Source: Stenotrophomonas sp. Iso1
GTDB taxonomy: Bacteria; Pseudomonadota; Gammaproteobacteria; Xanthomonadales; Xanthomonadaceae
Reading direction: 5' to 3'
Assembly (NCBI RefSeq): GCF_027497995.1
Contig: NZ_JAODBT010000001.1
Coordinates: 930,001 to 994,000, forward strand
DNA: 64,000 nucleotides
Made by a program: the position numbers and the translations under genes. Shown one piece after another: positions 49,682-58,286 of the stretch (position 1 is the first letter of the stretch; each line of letters starts with the position of its first letter). The notes below the pieces were generated by a model that searched no databases, was not told the origin of the DNA, and saw only the letters and a list, made by a program, of their open reading frames with translations.

Positions 49682-52516
49682 TCATGCCGATGTGCCGTTT
49701 TGCGCGTTGCCTAGCGCCTGACGCAGTGCTTCGATGCTGATGGGCTTGAGCAGGTAGTCATCCATTCCTTCGCGAAGCGCGCGTGCACGGTCTTCATCGG
49801 AGGTATCGGCGCTGGCGCCAATGATGGGAATGGTGAAGCCGCGTGCGCGTAGCTTTCGGGTCAAGGTAAGGCCATCCATTGCGGGCATGTTGAGGTCTGT
49901 CAGCACAGCATCAAACTGCCCTGTCTCGCAGTAGGCCAACGCCTCACGCCCATCACAGGCAGTGACCACGCGGCACCCCAGAATTCCCAGTTGCTCTTTG
50001 AGCAGCAGCAGGTTGATGGGGTTGTCCTCGGCTACCAGCACGCGCAGTCCCAGCGCCCTGGCAGCCTGCGACGTCGCGGGAACGCTGGGCGTTGGATGCG
50101 TTTTGTCCTGCAGGTCGGCAACGGCTTGGGCGATTGCGCGGATGCTGAACAATGTCACCGTCAGTTGGTTCGGATGTGCTGCATCTCTGCTCGGTACGTC
50201 GCCAGCTTCCGGCAAGGCGACAACGCGCGGGCCGGGCCAACCGACGGTGAGGCTGTCGCGCGGGTCGCTGTCGACCAGAATCGCGTCATCGGTGGTTGGT
50301 GCGGTGCCGACGACATAGGGAAGCGCGGTGGCGCCCCAGCGTTGTAGCCAACGACAGGCGCTTTCCACCAATTCGGGGATGGAAGCGCGGACATAGACTG
50401 GTGGGTGGCTTTGCAAGCGTGGTGTGACGTCTTCCGGGGCTGCATCGCCGCTGTCGACCAGCGGCAACGGGAGAGTCACGCTGAAGCTGCTGCCCAGACC
50501 GAGATCGCTGACCAGGCGTAGTTCGCCCTTCATCAGTCGAACCAGGTGGTCGCTGATGGACAGGCCAAGGCCGCTGCCTTCCCCGCGAGCTTGACTGTCG
50601 AGTTGTCCAAACGGTTTGAACAAACGCGCCTGCTCTGACGTCGCGATGCCCGCGCCGGTATCGGTGACCTGCCAACTGATCGAAGCGATGCCGTCCTGGC
50701 ATTTCAGCAGGCGGACCCGCAGAAAGATGCGTCCGCTGTCGGTGAACTTGATGGCATTGCTGAGCAGGTTGCCCAGCACCTGGCGGATACGGTCGGCATC
50801 GCCCATCACCTGCGAGGGTAGGCGTGGGTCGGTGCAGACCAGAATCTGCAATTGCTTGCGCATCGCTGAATCTGCATAGGAACGCAGCGTGCTTTCTGCC
50901 AGGTCCAACGGAGAGAACGCGGCAGCCGTAAGTACCAGCTGGCCGGACTCGATTCTGGAGACATCCAGCGTGTCCCGTATCAGTTGCTGTAATACCGATG
51001 ACGACTGCTGGATAAGCTGCAGATACTGCGCTTGCTTGGCATCCAGCGGCGTGCGCGTCAGCAGCTCCAGCGTGCCCAGCATGCCGTAGAGCGGCGTGCG
51101 GATCTCATGGCTCAGCGTGGCAACGAAACTACTTTTTGCCTGGCTGGCCATGTCAGCGGCGCTGAGAGCGGCTTCCAGTGCTGAGCGCATCTGCTGGTGC
51201 TGGCTGACGTCATTGAAGACGCACAGCGACACAACTTCATCCTGGTAACGGGTAGCCGCAAACAGCACCTGCAGCTGTCGGCCGCAGTCTGTCGTGAAAT
51301 CTATCGCGTTACCGGTATGCACTGCGGACCTGCTGTCGACATGCCGCCAGAGACCATTCCAGTCGCCTTTGCTGGTATCGCAGCCCAACCAATCGCGGGC
51401 GAGCTGGTTCTCAAGCACTACCTTGGCGTCGCTGCAACGCAGGACGCACATGCCGACGGGGGCCATGTCGATCAGCGTGGCACCGAAGTCGAAACTCTCC
51501 AGTAATTGACGGTGCTGTTGATGGGCCGGTTGGATCAGTTGCCGATCAATCCGGCGCATCACTACCCACAATGCGGCGGCTGCGAGCAGGCAGAGCAGCA
51601 GCGTGGCTGCGATGTGACTGCCGATATCCCGTAGCAGCTGCAACATTGGCAGGTGGTAGACCAGCCGCCAACCGTCCTGGCCGATGCCTTTGACCAGCGC
51701 CAGGCCTCTGGGCAGACCAAGTACCCACACGACAGAGAACGCGTCCTGGCGATGTGCATCCAACCAGTTGATTGGCAGCTGGGTATCGGCGGGGTTGGAA
51801 AGTATCTGACGGTCGTGGGGATTGAGCAGCGTGACACTACCGACACGTCTGGCCTCGATGGCCCGGTTGACGGAATTTGAATCCAATACCAGAACCAGCC
51901 AGTTATCCGAACCGATGCTGTCGCCAACGCTTCGGTAGAGATAAATCGCTGCATTCTCCTGCGGCGGTGCCAGCCAGAACACCCGCGACGTGTTGCGCGC
52001 CGATAGCGCATGTTGCTGCAGCAGCGAGGGGTCCAATGCAGGCAGCAGGGACGCAGTGTGCTGATGCGGGGTATGCAGCCAGCGCATCGGGGCATTTGGG
52101 TCGGAGCTGACATGCAGCAGTTGGGCGCCCAGCGCATCAAGGGTGCTCTCGGCCTTTGTCGACAGCAATAGCTGCAGTGGCAAGCCAGTGGGCGTAGTGC
52201 CCAGCGGTACGCAGCGCAGACCTTCCATGTTGCTCACAGAACACGCTGACGAGTGCCGGGCAGGGGACGCGATGACAGCGTCAGCGAGGTACTTCAGCAA
52301 CGCCTCGCGTTCATCGAAATACAGTTGTGCGCGATACGCCGCAGCGTTCATGTCGCGACGATGCAGCGAAGTGGCCTCACCCAACTGCGCGGCGAGATAG
52401 AAGCCAGCAGTGCCTAGCAAGCAGAGCAAGACGCAGGCGGACAGCCAGCGCAGCAACACAGACGCCGCTACCAAGCGGGCGTCAATACTTGGGCGCCGGG
52501 GGAGGAAGCGATGCAT
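49682..52516 (-). CDS. Hybrid sensor histidine kinase
   Basis: 944 residues. TM1 is at ~22-42, a large ~255-residue periplasmic domain of unrecognised fold follows, and TM2 is at ~302-321 ('HIAATLLLCLLAAAALWVVM'). Next come a PAS-like segment (~340-440) and the HisKA domain with His470 in 'SSFVATLSHEIRTPLYGMLG'. HATPase_c shows 'RIRQVLGNLLSNAIKFTDSG', 'WQVTDTGAGI' and 'GEGSGLGLSISDHLV'. After a degenerate receiver-like segment (~690-790) a C-terminal receiver has 'LRVLVAEDNPINLLLLKEQL' and the phospho-Asp in 'DAVLTDLNMPAMDGLTLTRK'. No own Hpt; the neighbour supplies it. RcsC/BvgS-like architecture. The gap 49558-49681 before the Hpt gene holds nothing recognised. Confidence 0.93.
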   Translation of the reverse strand: MHRFLPRRPSIDARLVAASVLLRWLSACVLLCLLGTAGFYLAAQLGEATSLHRRDMNAAAYRAQLYFDEREALLKYLADAVIASPARHSSACSVSNMEGLRCVPLGTTPTGLPLQLLLSTKAESTLDALGAQLLHVSSDPNAPMRWLHTPHQHTASLLPALDPSLLQQHALSARNTSRVFWLAPPQENAAIYLYRSVGDSIGSDNWLVLVLDSNSVNRAIEARRVGSVTLLNPHDRQILSNPADTQLPINWLDAHRQDAFSVVWVLGLPRGLALVKGIGQDGWRLVYHLPMLQLLRDIGSHIAATLLLCLLAAAALWVVMRRIDRQLIQPAHQQHRQLLESFDFGATLIDMAPVGMCVLRCSDAKVVLENQLARDWLGCDTSKGDWNGLWRHVDSRSAVHTGNAIDFTTDCGRQLQVLFAATRYQDEVVSLCVFNDVSQHQQMRSALEAALSAADMASQAKSSFVATLSHEIRTPLYGMLGTLELLTRTPLDAKQAQYLQLIQQSSSVLQQLIRDTLDVSRIESGQLVLTAAAFSPLDLAESTLRSYADSAMRKQLQILVCTDPRLPSQVMGDADRIRQVLGNLLSNAIKFTDSGRIFLRVRLLKCQDGIASISWQVTDTGAGIATSEQARLFKPFGQLDSQARGEGSGLGLSISDHLVRLMKGELRLVSDLGLGSSFSVTLPLPLVDSGDAAPEDVTPRLQSHPPVYVRASIPELVESACRWLQRWGATALPYVVGTAPTTDDAILVDSDPRDSLTVGWPGPRVVALPEAGDVPSRDAAHPNQLTVTLFSIRAIAQAVADLQDKTHPTPSVPATSQAARALGLRVLVAEDNPINLLLLKEQLGILGCRVVTACDGREALAYCETGQFDAVLTDLNMPAMDGLTLTRKLRARGFTIPIIGASADTSDEDRARALREGMDDYLLKPISIEALRQALGNAQNGTSA

Positions 52517-52615
52517 CAGCGCATGCTATGGAGCACATGCTGATGCGCACATCAGTTAATTCCTAATTCTCTGGTGGAGAAAGTCTTGGAGAGAACGTCT
52601 GGCTTCTCTTAATAG

Positions 52616-52643
52616 ACAAAGCCCGCCAGGTGGCGGGCTTTGT
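52616..52643. terminator. Terminator downstream of the second TonB receptor gene
   Basis: Perfect 13-bp stem ACAAAGCCCGCCA (52616-52628) / TGGCGGGCTTTGT (52631-52643). It lies 24 bp after the stop of the minus-strand receptor gene. On the minus strand the stem ends in TTTGTCTATT. Confidence 0.8.
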
Positions 52644-52666
52644 GGGTGGAGCAGGGTGGCGATGGC

Positions 52667-55462
52667 TTACAGCGCGCTGCCGCCCAGCTTCCAGGTCAGC
52701 TGCACGAAGTAGCTACGGCCGATGCTGTCGAACCACGAGGTGTCGTAGTACGGGTAGTTGGACCAGGTGGCGTCCTTCGGCGGCATCTTGTCGAACAGGT
52801 TGTTGACCGACACCGAGACGCGCAGATGGTCGTTGATGTCATACCGCCCACCGGCATTGAAGCGCCAGGTGGAATCGGTCCACGCATCGTTGTCGTAGTT
52901 GGCGACGCGGCCAAGGTAATTGCCGAAGAGGCTAGCGCCCCATGCGCCCTTGTCCCAGCTCACGCCCAGGTTGCCCTTGGTGCGCGGAAGGGTGGTGGCG
53001 CTGAAGCTGACATCGAGCATGTCTTCGGACGGATCCCCCGGGAACTGCTGGCGCGTGTGGCGGTGCGTCCAGTTGTAGTTGCCGCTGAAGCTGAAGTTGC
53101 CGGCACTGGCGGTCTGCAGGCGGTAATGCGCGGCAACATCGATGCCCGACGTCTCTTCGTTGGCGATGTTGATCGGACTGAAGTGGACGCTGGTGATGTT
53201 GCCATCCGTATCGCGGATGACGCGGGCCAGGGCGTCCACGCAGGTCGGTGAATTGATGTCCACCGAAGCGCCGCTATCGGTGGCGCCGAGGCGGCAGTTG
53301 GCTTCGTCGATACGCAGTTGTTCGCGATCCTGCGTCTGCACCTGGTTCTCGATGCGGATCTTGTAGTAGTCCACCGCCAGATCGAAGTTGGCGACCGGCG
53401 ACCACACGAAACCGGCGGAGAACGACTTGCTGGTTTCCACGTCCAGCTGCATGTTGCCGCTGTAGACGTCGAAGGTGCTGACGTCGTAGTTGTCAAATTC
53501 GCGGTCGTAGCATTCGCCGTCAGTCGCACCGGTGTTTTCAGAACGGCAGGTTAAGTAGTCGGTGGCGGCGCGGGTACGGTAATAGTCATTGCCTGCGAAC
53601 AGGTAATGCATGTCCGGTGCGCGGAAACCGGTGCCGTAGGAACTGCGGATCAGCAGCGTGTCCACGGGACGCCATTCAAGCCCGGCGCTGTAGGTGAACT
53701 TGCCCGGGTCCTTGTTGCCGTAGCTGTAGCGGTCGTAACGGCCGGCCACACTTGCATCCAACGTGGACAACAGCGGTATGCGCAGTTCGCCAGCGGCACT
53801 CCAGTGATCACGGTCGCCGCTGCCATCGCCGTAGCGGGGACCGTAATACGCGTCTTCCGTCAGCGCGAGCGGATCGGGATTGATGCGGTAGGACTGCTTG
53901 CCGTATTCCAAGGCACCGGCGAAACCGACGTCACCGGCGGGCATCGTGAACAGCGCGGAGTTGTCCACGGTGAAGCTGAGGTTGTCGTTCTTCGCCTTGG
54001 GGCGGAAGGTAGACATCGCGGCGATGGAGGCGAACTCGGCTGTCGTCAGCGGCGTGAAGAGGCGATCCGGATCGGGGTTGTAGATGGCATAACCATTGTC
54101 GTCGTAGCCCAGCCGTTCACCTAGGAACAGTCGGTTGGCAGCCTCGGCCTTGATGCGTGGCATCTCGACGTCGGCCTTGTACTCGGAGTGGTTGTAGGCC
54201 GCTTCCCAGTTCCATGCATCGGCGAAATACCCCTTCAGGCCGGTGGTGATGGCCATCGTCTTCTGGGTGGTGGTGTTCATGCGGTTCTTCAGACCGCCCA
54301 CTTCTTCGGGCGTGAACTGGCGCGACCACAATTCAAGGCGGTCGGTGCCGGCGTTGTAGAAGACCTTGTTGCGATAGTTCTCGTTCGACGCCGGGTCGTG
54401 GAACTCCCAGCCCATGTGGTCGCTGGCCACGTCGTTGCCGTTGGTGCCGGTCAGCAGGCGGACCTTCTGATGGCCGAGCTGCACGTCGGCAAACCACGAC
54501 AGGTTGTCGGAGAAGCGGTACTCGAACGAACCATAGGCATTGGCGCCCTTGCGCTCGTTTTCGATGGTGCGATACGCGATGGCGCGTTCGCTGCCGCAGT
54601 ACGGGCCGTAGTCGTTTTCCGCCAGCACCGTGGTGCCTTCATTGAGCCCGGACATCGCTGCGCAATCGTCGGATGGCGCGATGTTTTCGTCGGTCTCCCA
54701 GTTCATCAGCTGGGCGGTGAGTCGGGGTAGGCGACGCTCGGCGGCGGGGGAGTCGAGCGTCGAATTCTGCACGCCGCGCTCGGTGCCCCACAGCGGGCGC
54801 TTGTTCAACAGTTCCACGCCGACAATGCCGCTGAAATTTCCGTGCTCGAAGCCGGTCGTCAGTGTCAACTTGTGCGATTCACCACCGCCACGGCTGGTGT
54901 CGCCATAGCGGTAATCGATGGTGGTGCCGTCGGTGGATTTCTTCAGGATGAAGTTGATGACGCCAGCCATCGCGTCGGAGCCGTACACGGCGGATGCGCT
55001 GCCGGTCAGTATTTCGACACGATCAATCATTCCCAGTGGAATGTTGCCCACGTCGGTGAAATTGCTGCGGCCATTGAGTGGCAATGGGAAGTCGGCAATG
55101 CGACGGCCGTTGACCAGCACCAGCGTGTGATTGGGGCCAAGGCCGCGCAGGTCGACCGCTTGCGCGCCTGGTGTGGATTGCGCACCGGTAGTGTTCTGTT
55201 GACCTTGGGTGCTGCCGCCGTTCTGGCTCAACGAGCGCAGCACGTCGGGGACGGAAGTGAAGCCTGCCGATTGAATCTGCTCGGCCGTCACCACCGTGAT
55301 GGGTGCCGGTCCTTCCACCTGTGCGCGTGGAATGCGCGAACCGGTGACCTGCACGGTGTCCAGTTGTTGGGGCTGGCCTCCGGATGCGGTCTGGGCCAGG
55401 ACGGGGGCAGACATGGCCAGCAAGGCCATCTGGATTGAACACACCATTGCGTGTTTACGCAT
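52667..55462 (-). CDS. TonB-dependent receptor next to cyanophycinase genes
   Basis: 931 residues. It has a signal peptide (MRKHAMVCSIQMALLAMSAP, cleavage near VLAQ), a TonB-box-like 'LDTVQVTGSRIPRAQVEGPA' and plug domain 'AVDLRGLGPNHTLVLVNGRR' with 'MIDRVEILTGSASAVYGSDA'. The beta-barrel is large and ends 'SYFVQLTWKLGGSAL', where the terminal residue is Leu rather than the common Phe. No STN domain. Divergent from the cyanophycinase-isoaspartyl peptidase pair over 186 bp, suggesting import of the products or of peptide fragments. The ligand is inferred only from context. Confidence 0.94.
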   Translation of the reverse strand: MRKHAMVCSIQMALLAMSAPVLAQTASGGQPQQLDTVQVTGSRIPRAQVEGPAPITVVTAEQIQSAGFTSVPDVLRSLSQNGGSTQGQQNTTGAQSTPGAQAVDLRGLGPNHTLVLVNGRRIADFPLPLNGRSNFTDVGNIPLGMIDRVEILTGSASAVYGSDAMAGVINFILKKSTDGTTIDYRYGDTSRGGGESHKLTLTTGFEHGNFSGIVGVELLNKRPLWGTERGVQNSTLDSPAAERRLPRLTAQLMNWETDENIAPSDDCAAMSGLNEGTTVLAENDYGPYCGSERAIAYRTIENERKGANAYGSFEYRFSDNLSWFADVQLGHQKVRLLTGTNGNDVASDHMGWEFHDPASNENYRNKVFYNAGTDRLELWSRQFTPEEVGGLKNRMNTTTQKTMAITTGLKGYFADAWNWEAAYNHSEYKADVEMPRIKAEAANRLFLGERLGYDDNGYAIYNPDPDRLFTPLTTAEFASIAAMSTFRPKAKNDNLSFTVDNSALFTMPAGDVGFAGALEYGKQSYRINPDPLALTEDAYYGPRYGDGSGDRDHWSAAGELRIPLLSTLDASVAGRYDRYSYGNKDPGKFTYSAGLEWRPVDTLLIRSSYGTGFRAPDMHYLFAGNDYYRTRAATDYLTCRSENTGATDGECYDREFDNYDVSTFDVYSGNMQLDVETSKSFSAGFVWSPVANFDLAVDYYKIRIENQVQTQDREQLRIDEANCRLGATDSGASVDINSPTCVDALARVIRDTDGNITSVHFSPINIANEETSGIDVAAHYRLQTASAGNFSFSGNYNWTHRHTRQQFPGDPSEDMLDVSFSATTLPRTKGNLGVSWDKGAWGASLFGNYLGRVANYDNDAWTDSTWRFNAGGRYDINDHLRVSVSVNNLFDKMPPKDATWSNYPYYDTSWFDSIGRSYFVQLTWKLGGSAL

Positions 55463-55612
55463 GCAATCAGCTCTCTGATGAAAAGTGTTCTGGAAATTCC
55501 CGATCCAGCGCCTCAGGAGGTGCCGGTTGCCCCAGTCAGAAAATGTGAATGGGTTGCCGCATCTAACACCTTTTTTACAACCTTGACCACTGCCGAAAAG
55601 TCTGGCATTAGG

Positions 55613-55630
55613 GCTGTAAGCGATTACAGC
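55613..55630. promoter_or_regulatory. 18-bp dyad upstream of the cyanophycinase gene
   Basis: GCTGTAA (55613-55619) and TTACAGC (55624-55630) form a perfect 7-bp inverted repeat with a 4-bp centre, 18 bp before the start codon. In the divergent gap shared with the TonB receptor gene it is a candidate operator for a dimeric regulator. Confidence 0.5.
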
Positions 55631-55648
55631 TGCAGGTAAAAAAGCGCA

Positions 55649-56671
55649 ATGAAACGTAAGAGTTCCTGGCTTGGCCGATGGTTTCTTTTGGCACTATTTG
55701 GTTGCGTGACTAGTGCTGCTGTTGCACAGGATGTGCACGGGTCTTCCTCGTCCGGCTATCGCTACTACGAGATTGGTGATCTCGCCGCGCCGCGTCCGGG
55801 CAAGACCGAGGCCGCAATGATGTTGATGGGCGGTGGCGACTTCCCGCCGGATGCTTTCCATTGGTGGGTCGAGCGGGCCGGTCACGGCCGCGTGGTGGTT
55901 CTGCGTGCCTCTGGCGCTGACGAGCTGCAGAACGAGATCTACAACGATATCGGTGGTGTTACCGCCGTGCAGACGCTGGTGTTCGACAGCCGCAAGGCCG
56001 CGGATGATCCGGCTGTGTTGCGCGTGGTGCGTGGTGCCGATGCGATCTTTATTGCTGGTGGCGACCAAGCGCGCTACATCCGCTTCTGGAAAGGCACGAC
56101 ACTCAATACGGCATTGAATGAGCACATCCGCGCCGGCAAGCCGATTGGCGGCACCAGTGCCGGTTTGGCTATCCTCGGCGGTTACGCCTATGGCGCATTG
56201 GATGGTGGGAGTGTCGATTCGCATACCGCCATGACCGACCCGAGGGGTAGCCAAGTGACCATGGACAAGGATTTCCTGACCATGCCGTTCCTATCCAACG
56301 TGGTCACCGATACACACTTCGCCAAGCGTGATCGCCTGGGGCGTCTGATCGTATTCGTGGCCCGTGCCGCGCAGGAAAAGGGCCAAAGCGACATCGTCGG
56401 TATCGGTGTCGATGAAGACACCGCGCTGTGCGTGGAGGCTGACGGTCGTGGTCGTGTTTATTCGTTGAACGACGGTTACGCGTGGCTGGTGATGCCGCGC
56501 CATACGGCCAACCGCTTGAGTAATGGTGAGCCGCTGAATTTTGGCGCTATCCCGGTAACCGGCGTGGGAGAGGGCAGTCGCCTGCACCTGGAAGGCTTCA
56601 AAGTCGACAATGCTGCCTTCACCGCGGTGGCCAGCGTGGTGGATGGCGAATTGCAGTTGCGGCCGCACTGA
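55649..56671 (+). CDS. Exported cyanophycinase-family peptidase (S51)
   Basis: 340 residues with a signal peptide (MKRKSSWLGRWFLLALFGCV..., cleavage expected after AVA at ~26; LFGC is a poor lipobox). The S51 fold shows 'AAMMLMGGGDFPPDAFHWWV', 'RVVVLRASGADELQNEIYND', 'ADAIFIAGGDQARYIRFWKG' and the nucleophile Ser170 in 'KPIGGTSAGLAILGGYAYGA'. Cyanophycinases hydrolyse multi-L-arginyl-poly-L-aspartate to beta-Asp-Arg dipeptides; extracellular forms (CphE type) are known. It is followed by an exported isoaspartyl peptidase, the enzyme that would cleave the dipeptide. ATG 55649; AGG lies upstream. Confidence 0.88.
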   Translation: MKRKSSWLGRWFLLALFGCVTSAAVAQDVHGSSSSGYRYYEIGDLAAPRPGKTEAAMMLMGGGDFPPDAFHWWVERAGHGRVVVLRASGADELQNEIYNDIGGVTAVQTLVFDSRKAADDPAVLRVVRGADAIFIAGGDQARYIRFWKGTTLNTALNEHIRAGKPIGGTSAGLAILGGYAYGALDGGSVDSHTAMTDPRGSQVTMDKDFLTMPFLSNVVTDTHFAKRDRLGRLIVFVARAAQEKGQSDIVGIGVDEDTALCVEADGRGRVYSLNDGYAWLVMPRHTANRLSNGEPLNFGAIPVTGVGEGSRLHLEGFKVDNAAFTAVASVVDGELQLRPH

Positions 56672-56695
56672 GTTGCCTGCAAACAGGCATGACGA

Positions 56696-56717
56696 GAGGG
56701 GGCTTCGGCCCCTTTTT
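56696..56717 (+). terminator. Terminator after the cyanophycinase gene
   Basis: GGGGC (56699-56703) pairs with GCCCC (56708-56712) around a TTCG loop, followed by TTTTT. It lies about 25 bp after the stop and 66 bp before the isoaspartyl peptidase gene, so the latter may have its own promoter or rely on read-through. Confidence 0.8.
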
Positions 56718-56783
56718 CATGCGCGACTGTTCAGGTCATCGAAGGGACGCCTAGAATCGGGTTCCTTTCCGGAGTGAAGAAAC

Positions 56784-57800
56784 ATGAAGCTGACTTCTGC
56801 GGTACTGCTCGGCCTGGCGTCGTTGTCTTCGGGAGCGGCGGTGGCGGCGTCCTCGCCCTTGCTGGTCATCCACGGCGGTGCCGGCGTCGAGCGCAAGGAT
56901 TTCAGTCCGGAGGAGGAGCGTGCGGCACGCGCTGCACTGACCGAAGCCCTACGCAAGGGGCATGAAGCATTGATGGCGGGCAAGCCGGCGATGGATGCGG
57001 TAACAGCCGCCATCACCGTGCTGGAAGACGACCCGACCTTCAATGCGGGGCGCGGCGCGGTGTTCACCCATGACGGCAAGAATGAGTTGGATGCCTCGTT
57101 GATGGATGGCGCCACCCTGCGTGCGGGCGCAGTGGCTGGTGTGCACACGGTACGAAATCCCATTCTGCTGGCGCGTGCGGTGATGGAGCATTCCCCGCAC
57201 GTGATGATGGTGGGCGAGGGCGCGGAGATGTTCGCCACTGAGCAGAAGATCCCCTTGGTCGACCCGTCCTACTTCCGCACCGAGAAGCGCTGGCAGCAGC
57301 TGCAGCGTGCGCTCAAGGAAGAGGCGAGCGGTCAGGCGCATGCTGACCTTGAAACCGCAAAGCACTTTGGTACGGTCGGTGCCGTGGCACTGGATACGGA
57401 AGGCAAGCTGGCTGCAGGCACCTCGACCGGCGGCATGACCAACAAGCGCTATGGGCGAGTGGGTGATTCACCCATCATTGGCGCCGGCACTTATGCCAAC
57501 ACGCGCTGTGCGGTGTCTGGCACCGGCTGGGGCGAGTTCTACATCCGCTTGGCGGTCGCGCATGAAATCTGCGCCCGCATGCAATACCTCGGCGAAAGCC
57601 CGGCACAGGCCGGTGAGGAAGTCATTGGGAAACGCATACCGGAGCTTGGTGGTGATGGTGGTGCCATCGTGCTTTCCGCTGACGGTCGTGCATCCACGCC
57701 ATTCAATACGGAAGGCATGTATCGCGGCTGGATCGGTGCAGATGGTGTGCCGCACATTGCGATTTTCGACAGCGAAAAGCTGAAGATGCCTGGCGATTGA
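56784..57800 (+). CDS. Exported isoaspartyl peptidase / L-asparaginase (Ntn hydrolase)
   Basis: 338 residues with a signal peptide (MKLTSAVLLGLASLSSGAAVAAS), so a periplasmic enzyme. It belongs to the plant-type asparaginase / IaaA family, which self-cleaves before a Thr: the nucleophile is Thr197 in 'AKHFGTVGAVALDTEGKLAA'. Other blocks are 'PLLVIHGGAGVERKDFSPEE', 'FNAGRGAVFTHDGKNELDAS', 'TSTGGMTNKRYGRVGDSPII' and 'VSGTGWGEFYIRLAVAHEIC'. It hydrolyses beta-aspartyl dipeptides such as beta-Asp-Arg, the cyanophycinase product. ATG 56784 with CCGGAGTG upstream. The 137 bp between it and tRNA-Tyr hold no recognised feature. Confidence 0.92.
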   Translation: MKLTSAVLLGLASLSSGAAVAASSPLLVIHGGAGVERKDFSPEEERAARAALTEALRKGHEALMAGKPAMDAVTAAITVLEDDPTFNAGRGAVFTHDGKNELDASLMDGATLRAGAVAGVHTVRNPILLARAVMEHSPHVMMVGEGAEMFATEQKIPLVDPSYFRTEKRWQQLQRALKEEASGQAHADLETAKHFGTVGAVALDTEGKLAAGTSTGGMTNKRYGRVGDSPIIGAGTYANTRCAVSGTGWGEFYIRLAVAHEICARMQYLGESPAQAGEEVIGKRIPELGGDGGAIVLSADGRASTPFNTEGMYRGWIGADGVPHIAIFDSEKLKMPGD

Positions 57801-57937
57801 TGTGTGTGCTGCGCGTGGACAGAAATATTTCATCAGATGTGAAGATTTCTGTTGACAGTATCGGCCTTCATCACCAGAATAGCGCGCTCTCCCACCCCTG
57901 ACCGTTTAGGCCAAGGTCCTCAAAAAAGGGGTGGAGC

Positions 57938-58023
57938 GGAGGGATACCCAAGCGGCCAACGGGGGCAGACTGTAAATCTGCTGGCTTACGCCTTCGGTGG
58001 TTCGAATCCACCTCCCTCCACCA
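57938..58023 (+). tRNA. tRNA-Tyr (anticodon GTA)
   Basis: Class II tRNA with a long variable arm. Acceptor GGAGGGA (57938-57944) pairs with TCCCTCC (58013-58019). Anticodon loop contains GTA. T-arm GGTTCGAATCC. Encoded CCA at 58021-58023. Confidence 0.97.
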
Positions 58024-58052
58024 GTTTCAATGTTGTGATGTGTGTTCCCGGT

Positions 58053-58126
58053 GCGGGAGTAGTTCAACGGTAGAACCTCAGCCTTCCAAGCTGATGGTGC
58101 GGGTTCGATTCCCGTCTCCCGCTCCA
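58053..58126 (+). tRNA. tRNA-Gly (anticodon TCC)
   Basis: Acceptor GCGGGAG (58053-58059) pairs with CTCCCGC (58116-58122). Anticodon TCC is in the CTTCCAA loop. T-arm GGGTTCGATTCCC. Encoded CCA at 58124-58126. Confidence 0.97.
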
Positions 58127-58163
58127 TTGAACGATCCTGAAAACATGTCATAATAGAAAACTC

Positions 58164-58239
58164 GCTCACGTAGCTCAGTCGGTAGAGCACCTCCTTGGTA
58201 AGGAGGAGGTCGAAGGTTCGATTCCTTTCGTGAGCACCA
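58164..58239 (+). tRNA. tRNA-Thr (anticodon GGT)
   Basis: Acceptor GCTCACG (58164-58170) pairs with CGTGAGC (58229-58235). Anticodon loop TTGGTAA gives GGT. Encoded CCA at 58237-58239. It lies 47 bp upstream of tuf in the conserved Tyr-Gly-Thr-tuf order. Confidence 0.97.
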
Positions 58240-58286
58240 TCTTGCCGATAGCGCCATAACCAACCTGTTACCGAGAAGAAGCAGCC

